Shown: positions 1 through 15,000 of the stretch, in pieces
Layout: the number at the start of each line of letters is the position of its first letter
Numbering within the stretch: position 1 is the first letter of the stretch
Assembly: GCA_013365325.1 (NCBI GenBank)
Contig: JABVXV010000001.1
Span: 806,001 to 870,000 of the forward strand
Reading direction: 5' to 3'
DNA: 64,000 nt
Source: Dipetalonema caudispina
Lineage: Eukaryota > Nematoda > Chromadorea > Rhabditida > Onchocercidae
Position numbers and translations under genes: made by a program
Notes under the pieces: generated by a model
Database searches by the model: none
What the model saw: only the letters and a program-made list of their open reading frames with translations
Told to the model about the DNA's origin: nothing

Positions 1-2454
1 TGCAACTCATAAGTGTTGTTATTAGCTTCTACGGAATCACAACTTCTCCATGGCGATTAACACTTACCGAACTCTATCTTGGATATTTCATCACGAATCA
101 TGATTTTCGCTATATTGGTCTTTTGCACAATTTGAAACTTTTGTCTTTGGATATGTGTCTTTATACCGATGATGAGGATATTTTGCACTTGAAGGCAAGT
201 GAATCTTTCGATAAAATTCAACTTAGGGAATCTGACTATGATATGGAAATAACAATAGTTGAAAGAATGAAAAAGTCAGGGCAGCAATGTTACGTGTTGA
301 TTGGCAATGACTGTTCGGTATCATCCAATGGACAGCTGAATTAGCCACTGAATTTAGCGGCACGAGTCTTCAATCCCAGGAAGCACGAGTCTTCAAGAGT
401 CTGGTGCTTAGCTTGTCTTTTGTGGAACTTTTGCCGCGACATAGAAGTGTATTACATTAATTTGCTGACCCGGTTCTAATGGTATAATTCAGCTCTTCCT
501 TTTTCCTCTATTTCAGTCAGGGAATTTTGATAGAAGTTGCAGCGAAAGAGAAAGTGCTCCCTCAATTTTTTGTAATGTGTCACGTCTAAACGAGTTTAAT
601 GCGAGAAAATTCATTAAGTGACTACCATCTGTTAGCAGATTTTGCTGCTGATGTCCTGCTTTTCAGAATTTATGCAATCTGGAGGAGTTTCGTTTAGCGT
701 GTGGTGGTCAGTACTGCAATCTTACTTCAGAAGGAATGATTAACTTATTTACGTTGCCGGATAAAGAACCGGAAAAATCGTTCCCGTACAAACTTAGAAA
801 TCTAGCCCTCACCGAATTTCAGATGTGCAATGCGGAACTTGTAAAGGTCATAGCCCAAAAGTATGTTATGTCGTCTTTTACTATTTGTTATTCAGGCAGT
901 GTGAGCATATTGTTAGAATCGGAAAGAGGTCTTAAAGTGCTTTAATGAAATAGCTTGTAATGGTAACTGGGGAAAAAAACAAGCTGTTAAAATTGGTGTT
1001 ATTTGCTAATAAGAATATAAATAAGAGAATATATGATCATAATTCAAAAACTCTCAACTTATGTAATAAAGTGCCAAATTTAGTTGTCCAAAACTGCGGA
1101 CACTCAATCTGCAACGCAATGAGTTTATGGGTAACAATATCACTCAATTTGTTATTAAAAATTTCAAGTAATTCATTTGCCTTTTCTATTTCTTATCCAT
1201 TTTTGTATTTGCTACATATAAAATTGAAAATTACCATTTACTCATAATTATACTTATTTATGCCCTGGGCTTTTTCGATTCAAATTTCGTATGTTGAAGC
1301 GTGATATAGCTTTAATTTAAGAAAAAAAAGAAAAATCACTTGTTTTTTTGCTTAATAGACGAACGTTAGTGGCTTGTCTTTGGATATTGAGAACGGAATT
1401 TCTGCATTCAAAGCGATTACTGGTGTATGTCCACAGAACCCACTGTCATACAAGTAAAGTACTGAAAAGTTAAATGCTTTTTTAGAAGCACCAATACATT
1501 TTTTTAGTTTTGAATCGCTTTAGAGGGGAATATTGCCATCATTTATGCAATTATTCTTACGGTATTTTTTTTTCTTTTTTGAAGAACTTCATTTCAGTCA
1601 TTTGGTCTTGCTAGATTTGAGCAAAATCGGCGAGTTTTACGAAGATGAAGTTTGGGACAATCTGAGTGATGAGAGTCTGCCGAATTTACGATTTTTGAGA
1701 CTTCATGACAATAAGGTGCAGCTTTATTATTAACGGGAGTATTCTCTAGAAGTCTTATTATCCAATGAAATAAATGGATGAACTGAGCCACACTTCAGAA
1801 TTGTTGAGATTTCGAATTTGCGAATTTTTAATAAGTGATATTGAAATTGCTGTGCAGTAGCGGACACAAGATTACTTCCGTATTCGAAAACCAATGTCTA
1901 GAACTATCGAAAGCAGGAAAAAAGTGGTGAATTGAATGTTTGTACTGCATTGCGTAAGTGCACTCATCATTCCAAAAGTAAACAAGCATAGATACGAGAA
2001 AAGAAACAAATCAAGAAGTTTCTATGAGGCGAGACACGAAGATCGTAATTCTTTGGTGAAGTCTTGTTGGGATAAAGCTGTCTCATGATCCATGAGAATT
2101 TTTATGAAGTGATTTTCTGTATGCTTTTGCAACTGAGAGATACTAAAAAATGTGGGCATCAAAAAAAGGGAATTCTTTTTTCAGGCAGATATTGGAGTAT
2201 TACAGCGTCTGAACCTGAAACGTCCCAAACTGTTGATTACAATTAAAATGGATCACTTTATCAACTGGACCGAAACAGAAAATGGTTGCGTTTTTCATGA
2301 CAGATTCAATGGCGACATCGATGCGATTATGAACGATTTATCTCAAATAGATGGATTTGGCTGTTGTGGTACGATAACTCACTTCCCATCGTCATTCATT
2401 TCGGCTTGAAAATATTGTGCGTTATGATATTTCCTGTTTAGTTTTTCAGAATAG
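1..2454 (+). CDS. Leucine-rich-repeat protein, 3' part (F-box/LRR-like)
   Basis: This is the C-terminal part of a multi-exon LRR protein; the 5' end lies outside the window. The exons that join in phase are <3-274, 517-571, 667-863, 1359-1453, 1598-1715, 2185-2368 and 2450-2454, giving roughly 300 visible residues. Leucine-rich segments recur, for example LHNLKLLSLD, NLCNLEEFRL, YKLRNLAL, HLVLLDLS and LPNLRFLRLHDN, which fit irregular LRR turns. The last full exon ends in a Gly-Cys-Cys stretch. Splicing to 2450 gives a stop at 2452-2454, and reading through gives a stop at 2407-2409. The donors at 275 (GTCAGG) and 864 (GTTATG) are weak and were chosen by phase, so those boundaries are tentative. 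No F-box or other catalytic domain is visible, so the F-box/LRR assignment is a guess from overall style. The gene converges on DDX27. Confidence 0.65.
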
Positions 2455-3057
2455 ACTAAGACAGTGCTTTTAAACAAGGTAAAAAAAAGTTTGGGTATAG
2501 TAATTCTAGTTTGTTTTCCGATTTTACCGATGTAATTCTTCGTGGATAAGAGTTTTATGATATTTACGCATATATATGGGAATTCATTTTAAACATTATA
2601 AAACGCATGTTCATTCACTTATTCCTTCTTTACATATTATTTGTAGCTTTTTTATCAGACTTATCATTTGTAAAATTTTACTTGAAGAAATATCTAGAAT
2701 CTATATATACATCAGATGTCAACTGCCATCTAAAAATCATTTTAAAAGACTACCCACTGAGAGCAACGAATGATGATTATAGAAGGTCTGAGTTTCCTAA
2801 AGGAAATATACTTGAGTTGTTAAATCAAATTATTTTACAAATTTATGTCATGTGATTTCCATTCAAATGATGATACGATTTAGAACGTATATTATGAGGT
2901 TTCACACTGAACGAATCGTTCTTGATAGGTGTACTTCACTGGATGATAACAAATCAGTCTTCGTAATGATGTACGCTCTCACTACACTGGAAAAACTGAG
3001 TATTCTTTTATTGGAGAAGCTGTACTTGAAACAGAGTTATTTAAAATCTAATGGTCC
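2455..3057. other. Intergenic gap between convergent genes
   Basis: This 0.6 kb AT-rich stretch separates the ends of the LRR gene (+) and DDX27 (-). Short open frames occur on both strands but none has splice signals or composition suggesting a gene. It holds the DDX27 poly(A) signal candidate at 3007-3012. Confidence 0.6.
3007..3012 (-). terminator. Candidate poly(A) signal of DDX27
   Basis: There is an AATAAA hexamer on the minus strand about 46 bases past the DDX27 stop codon, which is normal spacing for a nematode 3' UTR. Confidence 0.5.
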
Positions 3058-6000
3058 TCACTCCGCGATTTTTCTTGCTGTTTTTTTCATCTTTGCTGCT
3101 TTGAAGTCTGCATCTTCAGGCCTGCAATCAGAAAGTCTCGAGATATCAGGAGAGTTTGAACGAATATCAGTAATACTTTCGCCTCAAAGATAAAATTTCA
3201 AGTTCGCTTACCCATATCTAAATCGTTTTACGGCTTTCTTCCTAACGTCTGTTAATTCGCTTGTGAATGAGTTCCCCGATTTCCGTTTTTTCTTTTTCCC
3301 ATTCGCACAGTGATTACTGTTCTCTCTAATTGCTCGTAACTTTTTCCCCTTCCTTGCACGTTTCGCTGTACGCACTTGAAATTCAGCTATTCGTCGAACT
3401 CGTAATTCTTTCTGTAAAATAATGTTTCGGAAGTTAGTATGAATAATCACCAAAGAATTAAATTATTTGACGAACTAGAAAAAGTTAAGCATTAATAATA
3501 AATTGGACAGTAAAACGGTAAGAAGGAGATAATAAAAAACATCCAATGGTATGCGGAAGAGAAGTATATTACAGCACATTAAATTGCTGACACTGAAAAA
3601 CCGTGATGGATCATCGTCAAAGTAAAATTAAGGACTATCCATCTAGGACACTCTACTTTATAGGGTGAAAATACTAGAGCCTATACAGGCGTGGCCAATA
3701 CAGTAATTTCTCTCATCCTCCTTCGGTGGCAGCTGTTTCCACAAGTTTCATTTCCACGAAAAACCGCTCCAAAAAAAAACTCTACCTCATTCCCATCATC
3801 ACTTGCATCATGATTCTTACTTTTCTTCGCATCTGGAAAAGAGAAAGATGCTTTTATCATGTTAAAATTTTCACTAGCAGACTTAATGCACCGCACATTT
3901 CCCCTTCCCTAATTTTTTAGCTCTTTGTGACGGAGACGCTAGATATAAGCTTCCAAGCAGATTGACAACCGAGATTGGAAATTGAAAAGTTCCTACGCTG
4001 GCGCTACTTGACGACACTAATATTTCTTATAAGTTAGCACGATTATAAAGTTGAGAGCCAGATTTTGCAGAAGTTCAAGTGCAACGTATCTTACCTTTTC
4101 CATTAATCAACGGCTTTTGCAACTTTATCCAACGTCGTTTCTCCACATTGCCTTCCAGTTTTGCTTTACCTCTTTCTAACTCTTCCTGCGCGAGTCGTAG
4201 AGCTCTTTCTGCTTCTTCCTCTTCTCTAATTCTTTCAATGCTCTCTTCCAAAGTTTCAATCCTATTCTTATAAGCTTCGATCACATCTGTAATAAGGTGG
4301 AGTTTCTTCTGTTTACGAGGGAAAATAAGAATTATATTGTGCTAAAACTCGACAGGTGAACTGCACGAAATTTTAAACAAAAGATTAAAAAACTGACTAG
4401 CACTGATAAGTCGCTGCTTCAAGGAACCTCCTTTATTCGAAGCTACAATTTCCTTCAGAATTTTCCGTTCACTTTCACCCACCAAAGAAATGGATCGTCC
4501 TACACGACCAGCTCGAGCAGTTCGACCAACTCGATGAACGTACTGCTTCAACGTAGTGGGCATATCCATATTAATAACCTACTTATAAAAACACTGTTTG
4601 GCATGAAAATTAACGGTTCAATTAATACAGAACAGTTAATCTTATTAAAGTAAGAAAAAACACATAGTTATCTATTCAAGATTTCGCAAAGAAAACTTAC
4701 TGTCTTGACACCTTCTACGTCAAGTCCTCTTGCTGCAAGATCTGTTGAAACTAACACATCAAGTTCGGCTTTTTTAAATCGAAACAACGCCTCAACACGT
4801 TGTCTTTGTGTTAAGCCGCTATGGAGCTGACCAACCTTAAGCATTTAAATCAAATAAATCACCGCTATGTTTTGAACATTGTGGCTTCTTCCAGCAGATA
4901 ATAGTTTTTAATTCGATATTCGAAAAAAAAAGCGACTCGTCTAAGTGGTTTATAGGTACAAACTCAGAAGATCGGATTTCTCTCAGACTCCGATAAATAC
5001 TATTACGCAACATTCAGCTGAACTGTATGCACTTAAACAAAAAACTTCAAAGAACTTACCTTAGCTCCCAACAAACTCAGTACAACATGGAGTCGTCGGC
5101 AAGTTTTCTTCGTCTTCACGAATACAATTGTGTGGTCAGGGAAATTGCGCGTAACAAGGCCTAAAAAAACCACATGTTGAAGAATCCCAAGAATATTTAA
5201 AAATAAAAAAAAGTGTATAATACCTGCGACTATACATTCCCGATCAATTTCATGATTTTCCCGTATACGCACGAATTCCTGCCGGAGATTTAGAGCTGTT
5301 TCCGTATTACCAGTGATGAATAGTTTCACCGGATTTTTTAACGAGACAGTTGCCAACTCTTCGACCTCAAAATCTTATGTCAGTTGATGTCAGTAAATCA
5401 AACAGTACGTTAAAGACGTTGGACAAAAACCATCTACCTTTTCAGTACTATAAATGAGAACAACATAATTTGTTATAAATTTAATGGATTCAGAGAATAA
5501 GGATTTCAAAACATACCTGATCTGTCATGGTGGCTGAAAATAGCATCGTCTGCCTATTTTGCGCACATAAATGTATGATTTCTTTCATTTGATCAGCGAA
5601 AGCCTCATCCAACATTCGATCTGCCTCGTCCAGAACCAAAATCTTCAAAAAGCAAAAGATTTCCAAAATACAAGGGACTGAGAAATCAGAAGATCACCGA
5701 AAACCCACTAATCTGTTTCTCTTACTGTACCCTGGAACGAGATCTAGAAATGACCGAAATTGTTCCATGATTTTCAACATTTCTTCTGAAAATGAAATGA
5801 ATTGAAAGAACAGCATTAAAAAAACTACCTCCACATCAGCAAGTGAGAAATTAGGCGCATTATGCAGATGATCAATCAGGCGTCCCGGAGTAGCGATTAC
5901 AATGTCGGGACGTTGTCGTAATGCCGCTTCCTGTGTTTTCAAATCCAAACCACCTTTAATGTTTACGTTTAAAAAAATCAGATGAAATACACAGCATAAT

Positions 6001-9000
6001 TTTTTTTTTTAGAAAGCATAACTAAAAAATTCCCAAACTAATAGGCAGAAAAATCACTATGATCGAATTTGAAAGGGCAAAAAAAAAGCGAGTACTAATC
6101 TAAATATGAAAGACTGGAAAAAACATGAGATAGGGCTTAAAATTTAAGATCTTCGGAAATAACTTCGCTTTTACAATGTTCCTTCACTTACTACCAATCA
6201 TATCGCTGTTTTCAATATTGACTGGTTGATAAGCAAAGCCAAAAATGTACATGATAATCACAATTTAATCATGAAGCAGATATACATATGCAAAAATATG
6301 ATAACAAAAAGAATAGTCTCGTCTCTCCCTTCTTTTTTCGATGAATTTATTTGTTTTGTGAGAGAAAGATGGAAAACATTTTCGTCATTCTCAGTGTTAC
6401 GATACAGCCATTAGCATTTTTGCAAACAATATACTGGCCTTTCATCAGCAGCACCATTTCCCTTACTAGTTCTTTTCTAAACTACAAATATTTGAAGTTT
6501 TGCAAGCAGTCAGCATTTTTTTACGACACCATAAGAAGTACTATTTGTCACACAAGATCAATTTTCGTTGTAAGTAAGAGATGATATGGCGCTTCAAATT
6601 ATAAAGACCGATCTGTAACAAGATCTAGGTAGAACCATCTATTAGGCTATAGCGCAATGATGAAATATTAAGTGCCCGATATCAGCGCCTATTAAGGGCG
6701 GAAAAGCATTTCATGTAAACATTGTAAAAAGGCTAAGACCTTAGTCAGTGGTGATACAAAATGAGTTCTAATAAAACAAGATGGTTAACACCCCAATATT
6801 CAAAATTCGTAAATTGAAAAGCAGACAGTGGCTACAGAAAGAGAAAAAAGTGATAGTAGTCACAGAAGCAGAAAAATGTGATCAACACTTATCAGGGATG
6901 ATACCTCTAACTTCTCGATCAATGGACTGATTTCCATCTGGACAGAAAAACAGGTAAATTTGTAGAGACACATTATTTCTAAATTCAATTCAAATTGTCA
7001 CGCTTATAGGCATTTCTTTTAAGTCCCCATACGGTTTTTTTTTTTTTCTTCCATATACACTTTTTCTAAATTCAAATTACAGGATTGATTTATTCCACTG
7101 AATGCAAAACATTTGCAATGTTCATCGAATTCGTAATCGGTATTTACCAGTTTTGCTTTTTATAGCACTTACTCCAGAGCAGATTAGATTAACACTAACT
7201 GGAAATGTAAAGCGATGATTTGAAACCACCTCCCCTCTAACACCCTCTATGATCATCAGGACAGGTGATGTATTTAGTAGCCAATGAAACCAAAGTTAGC
7301 AACTACTGAATATCATTACGTGCCGATACTCCAACAAATTGTACTGTATCTTTGAAAAAATGATAGATGAGATCAAACATAATTTCCCGTTTTAAATATT
7401 TCTGAAATCCCTTAACTCAGCAGTAAATAACCATCTAATTTAGTTCATTGAAGATAGTCTCTAAAACGGAAACAAACCAATCTAATTATTAATGTTTCTC
7501 ATTCATACGACGATACCAGTGAATATCGTGATACTGGTGAAGATGGAAGTAAAAGATACAGATGAAAATGATGAGCTTGACCGTACTAAAAGTTTCGAAC
7601 AGTTCGTTTCATCCCGCTAGCTATACAAATTTAGAAACATTGAAATTAAGGATAAACGATTAAAGTTCTACCCGTGCAAAGATGAAAAAAAAAATGTGGT
7701 CGTGACAAAAATTTCTTTGCCAGAAAAATCATCAAATTTCCCAAAAAATTTCAGTTCCCACCAGAAAAGCAACGGTATTTTCACTTCGATAATTCCATTT
7801 CCCTACAATTAATGAATAAGAAAACATGACACTGCCATCCATAATGGCTATAAAACGGCGACGCTTTTTGAGTGCCGAAGTTTAATGGCGTACATTATAT
7901 TTATTTTTGTCTCTTTAAAAATATTTAAAAAAACAATTTGATAACAATTGACAATTTCTATATATCTTCGAAAAAAACACCGATAATTGGAAGGGAGAAA
8001 TTTCCCGGTCCCAGTTCCCATTGGCGACTAACTCAGAGAATCGCCAGTAGCTTTCTAGTGGGTCCTTCCTCTATACGTATATACGAAAAGAAACTAACGG
8101 TCATCTAGTAACATACATCAAAACACGCTGGAATGTGGGATGAGCCTTAGTACTTCAACCATTCATCAAAAAAACTGGATGATGAAATTTTTGAGAATTG
8201 GAGCTCATTTATATTACAACAATAATAACGATGACACAACGATAAATTTAAGATGGAGAAAGTTTCGCCCATGATTTTATTGGATATAGCGAAAATGTCA
8301 ATAAATTACACCAAAACACTGCCTATTCTCGATTAGCATGCTTATAAATGGAAAGGAAGAAATCGGCCCCTTAAATACAATACTATGGTAGGATTAAGGA
8401 GAGCTAGAAGGGGAGAGAATATTGTTTATGGTACCGATGAAATCGAAAATTTCAGATAAAGATAGACAAATTCTGTGTTAGGAATATAACAAGAGGGGAA
8501 AGAATTTTGAGAGGAGATAGGATTAAAATACGATATAAGAAAGGATTTAAAACGATGATTGAATGTCATATAGTTTCCTGCAATTTCATTGAAACTTTCA
8601 CAGAATCTTTATAATTTGCTTAATTCTAACGAGCCTTAGATTTTCTCTATCTGCTTAAGCAAGCAATCTTCCTCGCAACTTGCCAAGAAAAAGCTCCGAT
8701 TCTCTTCTTCTGATCGCTGCCGAAAATTAGTTGAACGCTCACACTTCTCCTCAACTGCCCCATTTTAACTAAAAACCTGTTCCAACCTGGTCCCTCCCGA
8801 ATCGACCCGCATTTGATGACATTCTCTTTCCAACTCTTGTTCCTGCTTCATCTCAAACCCTTTCTCCAGTACTTTGTCCAACTCTTCTTCAATACTTATT
8901 CGTCGTGCCTGTCACTACAACAAAATTTCATTCTTAAACACAATCGGCACCACCCCTTACCCCTCCCATTTCAACAATACTGCCATACCATTCCAGTGAA

Positions 9001-12000
9001 ACACAGCTGCAGCAGTAGGCCCGGGAAACGGTCCATTTGGCACATTAATACAATCTCTTTGCCTCGGTCATTCCAAATACACCGTCCAATCCGACCTCCG
9101 ACCTCTTTCTTATCGACGGAAAACACCTATACAATTTCATCGAACCACCGTCCATTCCATCTCAAAGGTCCAATCGTCCCGCCCTCTTTATGTGTATCTA
9201 TTCTCCTCTTCTGTAGGATAAAATTTACTCCACAGAAAGGAGAAATTTTGCATTTGATCTCATAAAGGATCCGTGGATGACAGTTATAATGGAAAGAAAC
9301 CAACGAATTTTACTGATACTTTGCATTATCTATGGATTGTGGAATATTGGCACTCAGTGGACAACAACATTACTTTCGTTCCTACAATGGGATACTATTC
9401 ATGTTAGTTTGATAAATTTTGGCACATCATTTTTTTTAATTTTAATAAAGGAACTGGCATAAGCCTTGGTTGGATAAAACTAGTTTGGTTATATTCGGAC
9501 TAAGTGGTTGTTAAACAAAGATAAAATCGCAAAAGAAAATCTGGATTGGAAATATTTCACAAAAATTTGTCAACAAAACTGTAAGACATTGATAAAAGTG
9601 ATCATCTATTCTGTCAGTACTATGTGAAATACTAAAAACAGTACTAACTGGCTCAACTGTGCACAAAAGCCGTTAAATCTGATTTAATTTCTATTCGTTT
9701 ACCCCGACACAAAATGGCTTTTCCATGTCGCGAGGACCATTTCAAATGTGATGAAAATGAAAACTGGTTCGACCGAAAATCAATTCCCAATAATTTCATG
9801 ATTAACTGTAAAAGTAGTAAAGAAGCAATGGATAAATTTTAATTAAATACAAATTATTAACTATTTTCTGGAAAAAAAAAAGTTATTTCGGGAACATATG
9901 TAAAACTAAATGTAATTGAAATGGAGAACTTGCATACTTTCATTAGAATTTTGATCTAGGAAAGTTCTTTTCTTCGGCTAGGTAAAAGAAAAATTTTTGA
10001 AGTTAGGGAAAGATAAAAAGCTTTCTGACTTATGGTAAAATAAATTTCAGGTGATGACAATAGTGGACATTGGCTATATCCAGTCATTTGGAAGTTTTTG
10101 CAATGCTGTTGGTGCCCTTATAGTCGGACAGGTAAACACTGCAAATTTTGCAAAAAGTTTTTTTTTTTTGACGAACTATGTTAATGGCCTGATAAAAGCA
10201 AAAACATACATAAAAGAAGTTGTTCAGATTGCCGACACAACTGGTCCAAAAACGATGTTTCTATTTTCATCGATCATCATATCTATCTACTATTCAGCGC
10301 TAGCCTTTGCCAAGTGCTGGTACTCATTCTTTTTTCTACAGGTGATTTTAAAAGCAAATTATTTAACTGCATTTCCCAATCAAATATACTTTGTCCTATT
10401 CAACTGTCTTTTCGGATAAGCACTTGACAAAGAATTCTGGATCTTTTTCAGGATGTCTAGAAATTGTCCCATTAGATATAAAAAAGTATTAAAAATTAAT
10501 TTCATTACTCTATCCGTCCTGTCAACTTCCTTTAATATTATAATAAAGTAAGAAGTACTCAATCTGATTCAAACTTCAGAATAGGGAAACACTTATCAAC
10601 GAAGCATTACAAAAATGGAGTACATATAGGTCAAAATATGTCCATAAGATTATTAATAGTAAAATACCTTGGTTGGTTATCGCAGGAATCAATTAAATAA
10701 ACTTGTTACAGTATAAATTACTGGAAAATCTTTTTATTAAGTTGCTAAGAGTGGGTTATCAACTGGATGCAACAGCTGAAATGTATCTGGCAACTATTAC
10801 AACGGAACGTGAAAGAACCAGTGCTCTAATGAGGCTCACCGTACCACAGGTAACCAGCTCAAGAAACTCTTTTTCTCACCTGGAAACGTTTGCGATACAA
10901 CTTATTGACTAGGCAAGATGCAAAGCCGAGAATTTGAAGATTATTACGTAAGGTGACATAAACACGACTTTTGAACCTACGGTACAGCTCAGCATGGGGT
11001 TCATTTCATTTCTACGTTTTTACATTTTTATATCTTTCCTGAATTTCACTTAAGCACTACAAATGTATCTGCAGGCTTTGGCAATGTTACTGGGTCCGAT
11101 GTTTGCATCACAATTAGCGGTTAGAACAAGTCTTCGTGGATCACAATTCATTTGTGGTATCGCTTTAATTGTGACATTAACTCCATTTATCTACTATGTT
11201 TTGCCACAGACGCACAGTGTACCCAAGCTTGCTACTGCTCGACTACGTCCGCAGGTAATGGCGATGTTAACAAACATCGATTGAAGAAAACGAATTTGAA
11301 TTAGATCGGTTGTATGAATATGTGCTCGACTCAAGTGGCGCAGCATATTCAACAAGTTGATAAGTAGATGTACTCATTACCCTTTCATCCAAAATCCTCA
11401 TATGCAAGAAGCATATTAGGTTTGTTCAGATTTTTAATCCAAGGTAAGATTGAGAGCTTTGCAAACTGTTTTGCTTTAAAGCACCTTTAACATGATCAAA
11501 ATTCTATGAAATAAGTATGATCGAAGTTTTTATTTTTACCATTATTCTTACTATGATATGAAAACAAAACCTGAAATTCGTCTATTAAAGCACAGATATT
11601 AGTGGATCATACTTTAAATTCTACCATGTTTAGGATTATCTGCCAATGATAAAGCATAATATTGCCCTTCGAGAAGGTATTTTATTGCGAGGATTGCTTA
11701 TTGCTGCCTACATTTGCTACGAACTAATATCTAGGAATTTTCTTTTACGTTCATTCATGCAGGTTATTTTCATTACCATTTAAAAATTTTTAAAATCATA
11801 GTACGGCTCGCTCAGAACTTAATTTGCATATAAATACCTATGGAACTCATAATATAATAATAAGGCGGGTTACTGAATTATTAGCTGAAAGTAAAGCAAA
11901 ATTCACCAGGCCGAGGCATCAACAAAACAGTGGCCGCGACGAAAAGAAAGAACTGTATTGTGTCTCATGTAACACACTGAACAAAAAGAAATAAATGAGG

Positions 12001-15000
12001 AGGAATGACAGAATAGGAAGTCAAATGGCAACTTTTCAAGAGTCGACATGAATATTAAACTGATTCAAGAATGAAATTAGATATTTAATCCTCCAAATTT
12101 ATGAACCGTGAAATTTATCAACTTTACTAATCTGAGATTATTCATAGTTTCGAATTCATACGATGGAAAAGTTTGATTCCTAAATATTTCAGGGCCCAAA
12201 TGACTCAGCTAAAGTGCTTATTGTAATGGGCGCATCATTACTAGTGGTACAATTCCTCCTACTACCCTACCTGCAACGACGTCTCTATCCGCGGACAGTA
12301 CTAATTATTTCACTGATTGGCCTTTCCTGTGCTTATTTACTAGTTAATTTCACCACAAATTTCAATCAGCTACTTGTCGTCGTAGCCCTTCAGACGGCAT
12401 GCTACGCTGTTGCATATGCCGAAAGCTATACACAAATTACAAGGTATTTAATTCAATTTTAAAATGAAAGACATGAAATGCCAAAAACTGGCCACTAGCA
12501 TCAAATAGTAAATCTGTGGTAGTAAAAATTATTGAGTTGAACTGAGCTGACTGTAAACTAATGGCAATAGGAAAATCACTGCAAATTAAAAAATTACGGT
12601 GAGTGGTACAGTGGCTAAAGAGAACATTTTGTACTATATTGGTTTATAATTTCATTTTCCTATGATTACAAAAAGATAACTAAAGACAGTGCTTAAGCCA
12701 TCATAATGTTAACAGTAAGTCGGAAATTTTCTGTTAGATGGTAGTTTGTGTCCTCGCTTTTGCCCATAATCATCTAGCATTTTTTACCATATGCCGAAAC
12801 AGTGTATTTTGCTTCTTTCACATCAATCTATGGTTACAGTGCTGTAGACACTACCGATTTGGGGAAAGCGACAGGATTGGCATCGGCCGCTCAATGGATA
12901 ACACATTTCATAGTTCCAATTTATACATCACATGTGGTGCAATCATGGCACTATACCTATGCATTCTACACCAGTGCATTGCTCTCAATCGTAGCTCTCT
13001 GTTATGTCATTCTAGTCGCTAAACATTCAAATGCTCGTGTACACTCCCTATTACCATCGATTTGTCTTGTATAGTTTATTCCACCATCTTCTAAGATAGC
13101 TATGATGCTGACTTTTATCGGATTTTAGCGCAAAAAAAAATTTCTTTCTTCATGCCCACTACAAAAAATGATTTAGTCTTGAATCTTGACTAGGGAAGCC
13201 CTATTGGATATTTCATATCTTCAAAAAAAAATGATCGATTAAAATCTGAGAGAAAAATGAAAGTCTCATCTAAAAGTTCTCCTGAATCAATTACTAGCTT
13301 AGCAATATTTACGATTTTGAAAAAAATTTCTTTCATTTAAATAGATACAAGCGAGACGAACCTGCACACAGACATATATCGATGCGCATGAACTGCGATA
13401 GCCGTCGACTGACTTGAAATGTCTGCAAGTAACTGGATTTAAAATGACAGATTAACACCGTGTTTAGCGATTAAATTAATTATCTAAGGATTTTGGCCTC
13501 CATTATCTAACCGATATGTGGAAGCATTAGTGCTCTGCATGGATATATGTTCCAAAAACATCATGTAAGACGAAAAATGTGTGCGACTAATATGAACATG
13601 CAATAAGTCTCTCTATTCTTATTGGTATTATTTTAGCTCAGACTCAGCGACTAGTAATTTTTTCGTTAGGCCTTTTAATAAAAAGTTTGTTCATATCACT
13701 AGAAAAGTCAAACCTGTATAGCTAATTCTCTTGTTGGTGTCAGTATAATCACCCGAGTCATCGCTTTCTGTTGTGGCCGATATAATAAACGTTCCAAAAC
13801 GGGTAACATGAAAGCAGCTGTTTTACCAGTTCCTGTTGCAGAACATGCACACAGATCGCGTCCTGCAAGTGCAAGGGGTATGCATGTACTTTGTATTCGA
13901 GTAGGTTCAGTAAAGCCGCATGCTGTTATGGCCTAAAACAGATGAGAAGTATATTTCTAAACGACAAAAAATTCCTTTATTGAATCGTTATAATCCAAAA
14001 GTTAAAACTAAAATACATCATGGCAAAGATTTGAACACAAAATTTAGGAAAACATATATAAGAAGAAACTCCAAATTCAAAAAAGGAGAAAAAAAGAGAA
14101 ACGGAAAAATACAATGTTCAAATTCAATTCGAACTGAGGAAACCGACCAGTTACCTTCAGAAGTGCTCTGGAGAGATTCATTTGATCAAAACTAATAGCT
14201 GTTTCTGCATTCAACGCGTCACTACTGGTTGCATCATCGAAAAAACTATCTGCCCCATAACATTTCCTTTTTTTCGATTGCTTTTCACGAACGTTATCTG
14301 AGATTTCAAGCAACTGATGGATACTAGATAAGAAATTAAAAAGTATATGAAACAATATTATTTTTGGATGTTCGACAACCAGCAAATGCATCCTACTGCT
14401 AGAAGCTACCTCTGAGAAACTGTTTTTAAAACTGCAGATTATATAATTCATTTCAGTTCTGCTCTTCTACATTTCTTGCCTATTTTGCATCCATTCTTTC
14501 CAAAAGAATGTTGAAAACACCACTAGAAACTTCTCGTGAAACTAAAGAACTGGAAGTACCGGAAATGTCCTCCATTTCTTGCACGAGTTCAGGAATCTTC
14601 TCCAGTGACCCGGAGCTAAAAAGTTTGGCGCGTTCTCGTTCAATTTTTTCTTCTAATGTACTGCTAGTGCCTTTTTTCACATACGGTTGCAGATCCTTCA
14701 GTATATCAACTTCTGTAAAATCACAGAGTATTGAGAACTTTCCGAATTTAAAACCACAAAATCGTCAGCTATTTCGCCGAAACCTCGAACGACGAAACCA
14801 TTTTTTACGATACTTCTAATCAATTCTTATGCTAAATGTTCCATACACACAGTGATAAAATGAATCATTCAAAACAAACTGAAGTAATTCCCTACAAAAA
14901 TTTGCTCATCTAATAAATCTCAAATCATCCCATTGAATCTGTATTTATTTCGATCCACTCGAGATTTTATTAACGCTCTTTTCTATTCCTTCCAAGGTAA

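Noticed and set aside
8813..9265. 150-codon plus-strand frame upstream of the transporter
   Set aside because: It is pyrimidine-rich and low in complexity, with no recognisable domain. It overlaps the transporter's likely 5' UTR in a different frame.
12738..12839. Open frame before the last transporter exon (from about 12738)
   Set aside because: Including it breaks phase with the previous exon. The acceptor at 12839 restores frame and the SLC22A18-like sequence.
14478..14712. A separate gene ending at TAG 14478
   Set aside because: The sequence [13 protein letters not shown] matches the DDX27 N-terminal region, and an in-phase donor before the stop joins it to the next DDX27 exon.
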